Shown: positions 59,078-64,000 of the stretch, piece after piece
Layout: each line of letters begins with the position of its first letter
Numbering within the stretch: the first letter of the stretch is position 1
Notes under the pieces: model-generated
What the model was told of the DNA's origin: nothing
What the model saw: the letters and a program-made list of their open reading frames with translations, nothing else
Database searches by the model: none
Translations under genes and position numbers: made by a program
NCBI RefSeq assembly: GCF_000812865.1
Contig: NZ_JSYL01000004.1
Location: 1-64,000 of the forward strand
Origin: Kaistella jeonii
Lineage (GTDB): Bacteria > Bacteroidota > Bacteroidia > Flavobacteriales > Weeksellaceae
Direction: 5' to 3'
Length of the DNA stretch: 64,000 bases

Positions 59078-59524
59078 ATGAAAAACCTCATTTTTGTATT
59101 CTTATTATTGATATTAGCCGGTTGCAAAACCCAAAATAAATATTCGGATTTTGATTACAGTTATTCAAGAAGCGGCGGTTTCTCACCGATTTATGAAAAT
59201 CTTTTGATCAAAGGAAACAACGCTCATTATTCTTTTGAAGCACAGGAAAAAAAAGTAAAAAAAGATTTTCAAATTTCAAATGAAGAGTTGAAAAATATCG
59301 AATCGGTTCTTACCCAAAATAATTTCCGAAGCATTCAGGAAGATTATAAAAAGATCTATGACCACATTTCAACCTCCATTAATGTAACAAATGGTGCAAA
59401 TTCCGGAAGAAAATCTAATGCTGCATCTATCATGAAGAAAGATAACAAACGTTGGGAAGCAGTAACAAATGTCTTTCAGCAAATCATTTCCTCGAATACG
59501 AAAGCCGTCGATTCTAAAAAATAA
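59078..59524 (+). CDS. Lipoprotein of unknown function (148 aa)
   Basis: It has a lipoprotein signal MKNLIFVFLLLILAGC (Cys 16), then a Ser/Tyr-rich N-part (KYSDFDYSYSRSGGFSP) and a helical C-half (FQISNEELKNIESVLTQNNF). No family is recognised. It starts 17 nt after the acyltransferase stop, probably in the same operon. Confidence 0.75.
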   Translation: MKNLIFVFLLLILAGCKTQNKYSDFDYSYSRSGGFSPIYENLLIKGNNAHYSFEAQEKKVKKDFQISNEELKNIESVLTQNNFRSIQEDYKKIYDHISTSINVTNGANSGRKSNAASIMKKDNKRWEAVTNVFQQIISSNTKAVDSKK

Positions 59525-59533
59525 TTTCCTTTA

Positions 59534-60079
59534 ATGATTTCTTTTCCTGCTCTACTCGATTATTCTAAAGAGAAAACCCGCGTTCTGATCTACACTTCAA
59601 ATCCTTCGATTGCGAAATTAGTTGTAGAAGTTTTGAATTTTTCCTGTAAGGAATTTGACTTTTTTCTTGAAGATGGTTTGACTAAAAATGATGACAATGA
59701 TTTTGTTATTTTTGAAACTTCTGATATAGAAAAAGCTTCTCAGTTTAAACCTACTATATTCTTTATTTCAAAGGAAATTAACAGCGAAAATATAGATCCA
59801 GCTTTAAGAAATATTACTCCGGGTGGGATTTTAATTTATCCAAGTGAATTGGAAACGATCGTTGAAGAATGCCCACATTATTTCAGAAAACTTCCTTTTC
59901 AATCTTCTGTCTTTCAAAAAAATACTGATCAATTCGTTCTTAGTACAGAAATGGGTCCGATTCCAGTGATTTCAAGGGATGAACATTTGATAAAAAATTT
60001 AGAAGGAATTAAATTACTTTGCCAGCAATTTGGCGTTATGGAAGAAGAATTCTATGAACCCATGATGAGCTTTGAATAG
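59534..60079 (+). CDS. Hypothetical protein (181 aa), Rossmann-like N-part
   Basis: A soluble protein with alternating beta/alpha pattern (TRVLIYTSNPSIAKLVVEVL, DFVIFETSDIEKASQFKPTI, GGILIYPSELETIVEECP) and no signal peptide. I do not recognise the family. It starts 9 nt after the lipoprotein stop, so the last three genes of this run are probably co-transcribed. The C-terminus (FGVMEEEFYEPMMSFE) is acidic. Confidence 0.72.
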   Translation: MISFPALLDYSKEKTRVLIYTSNPSIAKLVVEVLNFSCKEFDFFLEDGLTKNDDNDFVIFETSDIEKASQFKPTIFFISKEINSENIDPALRNITPGGILIYPSELETIVEECPHYFRKLPFQSSVFQKNTDQFVLSTEMGPIPVISRDEHLIKNLEGIKLLCQQFGVMEEEFYEPMMSFE

Positions 60080-60179
60080 CATTTACTTATAAAATTAATT
60101 TCTGATTTTCCTCTAAAAAAATCATTTTTTGAAAGTCTGAAAATTTCATTAATTTTACATAACTCCAAAAAGTAAAAAA

Positions 60180-61367
60180 ATGAGATACCATCATTCCGGG
60201 AAAATTCCTCAAAAAAGACACACTGTTTTCAAATCAGAAGACGATAAATTTTATTATGAGCAACTTTTCGGGACGGAAGGTTTCCATGGAATTTCCTCCT
60301 TACTTTATCACATTCACCGCCCAACACAAATAAAATCGATCAGCGAACCGAAAGATGTCACGCCAAAAATTGCAGTAGATAAAAACGTAACTCCAAGAAT
60401 GTTTAAAGGAGTGAATGTTACCCCAGAAGACGATTTTCTGGATAGTCGAAAAATTTTGATGCTCAACAATGACCTCAAAATGGGCTTGGCAAAGCCGCGA
60501 AAATCAACCGAATATTTCTATAAAAATGCAGAATGTGATGAACTTCTTTTCGTGCATGAAGGAAGCGGAACCATGAAAACATTCGTAGGAAATCTGGAAT
60601 TTTCTGTAGGTGATTATTTAATTGTTCCCCGCGGTACGATCTATCAAATGGAATTTAATACAGAAGAAAATGTATTCTTAATTGTAGAAAGTCATTCGCC
60701 AATTTACACTCCGAAGCGATATCGAAATGAGTTCGGTCAACTTCTGGAACACTCCCCATTTTGTGAAAGAGATATTATCACCCCGACTTACGTAGAACCA
60801 ATTGATCAAAAAGGTGATTTTCTAATCAAAGTTAAAAAGGAAAACCAGATCTGGGATTTCGTTTACGCAACTCATCCTTTTGATGTTGTGGGTTGGGACG
60901 GATATTTTTACCCTTTCAAATTCAATATCAAAAATTTTGAACCGATTACGGGAAGAATTCATCAACCGCCACCAATTCATCAAACTTTCGAAGCGCATAA
61001 TTTCGTGGTTTGTTCTTTTGTTGCGAGAATGTATGATTATCATCCGCAAGCAATTCCGGCGCCTTACAACCACTCGAATATCGATTCAGACGAGGTTTTA
61101 TTTTACACAGAAGGAGATTTTATGAGCCGAAATCATATCGATTTAATGGATTTCACGCTTCATCCTGGTGGAATCGTTCATGGCCCTCATCCTGGAGCGA
61201 TGGAAAGATCGATCGGTAAAAAATTTACAGAAGAGTTTGCAGTGATGGTCGATCCTTTCCGGCCGTTTAAAATTACGGAAGAAGCTATGAAAGTAGAAGA
61301 TCCGACTTACAAAACTTCCTGGTTAGAAAGCGAAGATCATACTTTAAAAGACCGGTCGCAGGAATAA
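60180..61367 (+). CDS. hmgA: Homogentisate 1,2-dioxygenase
   Basis: HmgA opens the ring of homogentisate to maleylacetoacetate in tyrosine/phenylalanine catabolism. The 395-residue double cupin shows RPTQIKSI, ECDELLFVHEGSGTMKT, VPRGTIYQMEF, ESHSPIYTPKRYRN, DVVGWDGYFYPFKFN and the Fe ligands in HPGGIVHGPHPGAMERSIG. Length is slightly short of the human enzyme but complete. No other homogentisate-pathway gene adjoins. The start ATG follows an A-rich leader. Confidence 0.94.
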   Translation: MRYHHSGKIPQKRHTVFKSEDDKFYYEQLFGTEGFHGISSLLYHIHRPTQIKSISEPKDVTPKIAVDKNVTPRMFKGVNVTPEDDFLDSRKILMLNNDLKMGLAKPRKSTEYFYKNAECDELLFVHEGSGTMKTFVGNLEFSVGDYLIVPRGTIYQMEFNTEENVFLIVESHSPIYTPKRYRNEFGQLLEHSPFCERDIITPTYVEPIDQKGDFLIKVKKENQIWDFVYATHPFDVVGWDGYFYPFKFNIKNFEPITGRIHQPPPIHQTFEAHNFVVCSFVARMYDYHPQAIPAPYNHSNIDSDEVLFYTEGDFMSRNHIDLMDFTLHPGGIVHGPHPGAMERSIGKKFTEEFAVMVDPFRPFKITEEAMKVEDPTYKTSWLESEDHTLKDRSQE

Positions 61368-61553
61368 TTTTTAATATAAAAGAGCTGATTCAATAGAGTC
61401 CGCTTTTTTTATGATTACGAAACCATATTTTCTTGATAAAATTTAGAAATAACTCAGGTAAATACGCAGCTTTGCAAACATCACCCAATCTGCTGTAGCG
61501 CAAAATTTCGGCAATTTTGAAATGATGTTTAGGTTGTGGTCTCTTTTTTTTTT

Positions 61554-61722
61554 CCGAAAGTCACTTTCAGGGGTGCGACAAGCTTTCGGAAGACCCGGAA
61601 AGTTTGTTTCAAGGGTGCGACTACTTTTCCGCAGAACCCGAAAGGTCGTTTCTAGGGTGCGACAACTTTTCGGGAGAGTCCGAAAGACTGTTACAAGGGT
61701 GCGACAACTTTTCGGATGAAAA
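61554..61722 (+). repeat. Degenerate tandem array, four units of 42 nt (2 x 21)
   Basis: The string GGGTGCGAC begins at 61571, 61613, 61655 and 61697, exactly 42 nt apart with no indel. Each unit is GGGTGCGACAACTTTTCGG, a purine stretch and CCGAAAG, about 12 nt, then the next unit. The two halves resemble each other at a 21-nt step. CTTTTCGG / CCGAAAG within a unit can pair as a hairpin. Plus frame 61522-61719 reads RVRQLFG RVRKTVT-type heptads; minus frame 61443-61745 reads LPKSCRT LETTFRV-type heptads. It lies in the 691-nt spacer 61368-62058, which has no accepted gene. Not CRISPR. Confidence 0.88.
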
Positions 61723-62058
61723 TACCCCTTATTTCTAGAGGACAATGGGGTTTTGCGTTAATTATTAATACAAAACCTTGAATTAATTTGAGGAATCTAC
61801 TAATTTTTACTGCATTAAGAAGGGGTCTAAATTCTTATTTTTAACTCTAATGACTCAATCTTTCACTAGATTTTTTTGAATATGAAACTTTTGATGGTAA
61901 ATAATGTGCTACATCTGCGAGATATTATTATTAATAAAATTTAATCCGGAGAAATTAAGACATTTCTATAAAACTGATTTTATTCATTCTAAATATGAAT
62001 CGAAATAAGTAAATTTGAAAAAGAAATTAGAAATAAAATTAAACGAAAATAAAAAAGC

Positions 62059-63342
62059 ATGAGTCAATATGTAAGTGCCGAAGAAGCGGTATCATTAATC
62101 AAAAGCGGTGATCGAATTTTTTCACACGGAAGCGCTTGTACGCCAAATTTTTTGATTGATGAATTGGCGAGACAATCTTCCCGACTTCGAGACGTAGAGT
62201 TTGTTTCGATCACGCAACAAGGAAATGTCGAAATCGCAAAACCTCAGTACAAAGACAGTTTTTACATTAATTCTCTATTTGTTTCTACACCCGTTCGTGA
62301 GGCTGTAAATTCAGAACGTGGCGATTTTGTTCCTATATTTCTAAGTGAAATTCCTTTGCTTTTCAAAAATGGAATATTGCCACTCGATGTTGCAATTGTT
62401 ACCATAACTCCTCCCGATAAACACGGTTATTGCACTTTGGGAACTTCCGTTGATGTCGCGAGAAGTGCCGTGGATCACGCAAAAATTATTATTGCACAGG
62501 TAAATCCAAGAATGCCCAGAACTCATGGTGACGGAATGATTCATGTTTCCAAAATTGATAAAATGGTGTGGAATGAAGAGGAACTTTTAACAGTAGATTA
62601 CGGCGCAAAAGTGACGGATTGCGAACTGTTGATCGGTAAAAATGTCGCAGAATTAATTGATGACAAATCAACATTGCAGATGGGAATCGGAACCATTCCA
62701 GATGCGGTTTTAAAGTGTCTTCACAATCACAAAGATCTTGGAGTTCATACCGAAATGATCAGCGACGGAATTGTAGATCTGATAAAGAATGATATCGTCA
62801 ATAATAAATTTAAAGGAACACATTTGAATCGGACCATTACAAGTTTTGCTTTTGGTACCCGAAAATTATACGATTATATTCATGACAATCCTTCGTTCGC
62901 TTTTATGGATGTTGAACACGTGAATTATCCCATCAACATTATGAAAAACAAAAAAATGGTGGCGATTAATTCTGCGATTGAAATTGATTTAACAGGTCAG
63001 GTTTGTGCAGATTCCATCGGGACCTATCAGTTCAGTGGAATTGGTGGACAAATGGATTTTATGCGTGGTGCTGCACTTTCTGAGGGTGGAAAACCTATTA
63101 TTGCCATTTCCTCCAGAACAAAAAAAGGCGTTCCGAGAATTGTTCCCTATTTGAAACAGGGAGCTGGAGTTGTTACGACGAGAGGACATATTCATTACGT
63201 TGTGACCGAATACGGAACTGCTTATCTTTATGGGAAAAGTTTGAAACAAAGAGCAAAAGCACTCATTGAAATTTCTCATCCAGATGATCGGGAAATGTTG
63301 GATCAAGCAACTTTTGAGCGATTCAAATTATATTTAAAATAA
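62059..63342 (+). CDS. Acetyl-CoA hydrolase/transferase (CoA-transferase family)
   Basis: The 427-residue protein belongs to the family of acetate/succinate/4-hydroxybutyrate CoA-transferases: FSHGSACTPNFLIDEL, SVDVARSAVDHAKIIIAQVN, LQMGIGTIPDAV, HTEMISDGIVDL, GIGGQMDFMRGA, and VTTRGHIHYVVTEYGTAYLY at the end. It moves CoA between acyl-CoAs and acetate or hydrolyses acetyl-CoA; the acyl partner is not set by the motifs visible. It is cytoplasmic and stands alone. A weak hairpin terminator follows. Confidence 0.9.
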   Translation: MSQYVSAEEAVSLIKSGDRIFSHGSACTPNFLIDELARQSSRLRDVEFVSITQQGNVEIAKPQYKDSFYINSLFVSTPVREAVNSERGDFVPIFLSEIPLLFKNGILPLDVAIVTITPPDKHGYCTLGTSVDVARSAVDHAKIIIAQVNPRMPRTHGDGMIHVSKIDKMVWNEEELLTVDYGAKVTDCELLIGKNVAELIDDKSTLQMGIGTIPDAVLKCLHNHKDLGVHTEMISDGIVDLIKNDIVNNKFKGTHLNRTITSFAFGTRKLYDYIHDNPSFAFMDVEHVNYPINIMKNKKMVAINSAIEIDLTGQVCADSIGTYQFSGIGGQMDFMRGAALSEGGKPIIAISSRTKKGVPRIVPYLKQGAGVVTTRGHIHYVVTEYGTAYLYGKSLKQRAKALIEISHPDDREMLDQATFERFKLYLK

Positions 63343-63354
63343 AAGAATTCGACT

Positions 63355-63380
63355 AAATTCCCAGTGAAAATTGGGAATTT
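63355..63380 (+). terminator. Probable terminator after the CoA-transferase gene
   Basis: A perfect 9-bp stem (AAATTCCCA 63355-63363 and TGGGAATTT 63372-63380) with an 8-nt loop lies 12 nt after the stop. The following T-run is weak (ATCTTTTG). Confidence 0.65.
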
Positions 63381-63423
63381 ATCTTTTGTTACACATTTTA
63401 TTATTTAACTTTTAAAGAAATGT

Positions 63424-63431
63424 TATCTTTG
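63424..63431 (+). promoter_or_regulatory. -7 promoter element of the last gene
   Basis: TATCTTTG (TAnnTTTG) lies 21 nt before the TTG start of the truncated gene at the window end. Confidence 0.5.
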
Positions 63432-63452
63432 TTCTGAAAAAAAGATAAAAAT

Positions 63453-64000
63453 TTGGAAAATATTTACAATGCCATAAAAAATGATATTAAATCTCATCCA
63501 AATGTTACATTATCGATTTTGGGTCAGGTTCGGGAATGGAAAAGAAGTCAGTTTGTTATTTTATCTGATATTATTTCCGAATATTTATCAACTTGTGTAT
63601 TATTGACAAGTGACCGAAAACTTAATCTTGGAGTTACAATTTCAGCCATTACTTTACAGCGTTTTTTTGAAAATGATTATCAGGTAAAAACCCATAACGA
63701 TCTGCGCTTTATAAAGACTTTAGATAAACTCTGCCTATTTTTAGGAAAGCATGATCTGAACAATTATATCCACGACCGAGTCAATCTGACAGAAGAAATA
63801 GAAACCCATAATGACCTAAAAGTTGAATCTATTGAAAAAGATTTGATTATTAATTTTTGTAAATCACAGTTTGACGCGTTAATGGATTTACCCAAAATTA
63901 GTATAAACAAGATTTCAAGATTTGTTTACGTAGAATCTCCATTAACTGAAAGAATCCGGGTTGCAATGGAGGAAAAAAGAAAAAATAATTTAGTTATTAT
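63453..64000 (+). CDS. Unidentified protein, cut by window end
   Basis: An open frame of at least 182 codons runs off the window. A stop at 63435-63437 limits the start; TTG at 63453 is the only usual start codon nearby, followed by ENIYNAIKNDIKSHPN. The sequence is helical and soluble: LSILGQVREWKRSQFVILSD, STCVLLTSDRKLNLGVTISA, LRFIKTLDKLCLFLGKHDLN, LPKISINKISRFVYVESP. The ILGQVREWKRSQF and LGVTISAITLQRFF segments suggest a small DNA-binding or sensor-like N-domain, but I recognise no family. A TAnnTTTG box lies upstream. Confidence 0.7.
   Translation, partial: MENIYNAIKNDIKSHPNVTLSILGQVREWKRSQFVILSDIISEYLSTCVLLTSDRKLNLGVTISAITLQRFFENDYQVKTHNDLRFIKTLDKLCLFLGKHDLNNYIHDRVNLTEEIETHNDLKVESIEKDLIINFCKSQFDALMDLPKISINKISRFVYVESPLTERIRVAMEEKRKNNLVI

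Noticed and set aside
61554..61722. CRISPR array
   Set aside because: Units are 42 nt without separate conserved repeat and unique spacer, all parts diverge gradually, and no cas gene is present.
61443..61745. Minus-strand 100-codon and plus-strand 65-codon frames through the 42-nt array
   Set aside because: Both strands are open because of the repeat composition and neither has clear start signals. I cannot tell which, if any, is expressed.

Overview
The window is a piece of chromosome from a Gram-negative bacterium of the Bacteroidota, class Flavobacteriia, most like the Chryseobacterium/Kaistella/Epilithonimonas group (Weeksellaceae). The evidence is a complete gldK-gldL-gldM-gldN block plus gldD and porZ (gliding and type IX secretion), many short lipoproteins with an N-terminal Cys box, the Bacteroidota promoter element TAnnTTTG in front of many genes, few recognisable Shine-Dalgarno sequences, and AT-rich spacers. 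The genus-level guess is an inference from gene content and intergenic repeats, not from a marker gene.

Layout. 1-1.2 kb is a decayed edge: the start of an IS3-type transposase gene, a cupin gene with a frameshift, and an SPFH/band-7 gene without its N-terminus. 1.4-5.3 kb holds a convergent pair, a GT4 glycosyltransferase fused to an alpha/alpha-toroid domain and a GH130 phosphorylase-like enzyme. 5.7-16.1 kb is a minus-strand run: a GT5-like half-glycosyltransferase, a DUF4270 lipoprotein, glmS, gldKLMN, a terminator, then an FAD oxidoreductase. 16.3-32.7 kb is mostly housekeeping: panC, three tRNAs (Lys, Leu, Lys), aroK, an S4 protein, recO/porZ, a 5'-nucleotidase split over two genes, dapA, mgtE, rpsO and pnp. 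32.2-42.3 kb is the most accessory-looking part: a small gene of unknown function followed by a 21-nt periodic array, an LRR-Roco GTPase, a cytochrome P450, a large SF1 helicase with a nuclease-like tail, and a HopJ-family gene overlapping the helicase stop codon. 42.3-49 kb has DUF1501/DUF1800, nitronate monooxygenase, ankyrin and lipoprotein genes with REP-like spacers. 49.1-60 kb is core again: two parvulin chaperones, a PfkB kinase, gldD, mutY, HU, a 29-residue basic protein, RNase G, a Nudix CoA pyrophosphatase and plsC. 60-64 kb has homogentisate dioxygenase, a second 21/42-nt periodic array, a CoA-transferase and an unidentified gene cut by the window end.

Working together. GldK/L/M/N form the type IX secretion trans-envelope motor and ring, PorZ is a surface component of the same pathway, and GldD is an associated lipoprotein. 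The two parvulins probably serve folding of the outer-membrane proteins this export needs. The GT4-toroid/GH130 pair looks like a small synthesis-and-phosphorolysis module for a mannan-type glycan.

Most unusual observations. (1) Two far-apart intergenic arrays, at 32.7 and 61.6 kb, share a 21-nt period and a related core, and read as heptad-repeat peptides on either strand. (2) Strong TAnnTTTG promoters lie only 3-4 nt before the ATG of plsC, gldD and the Nudix gene, which predicts leaderless mRNAs. (3) The Roco / helicase / HopJ stretch.
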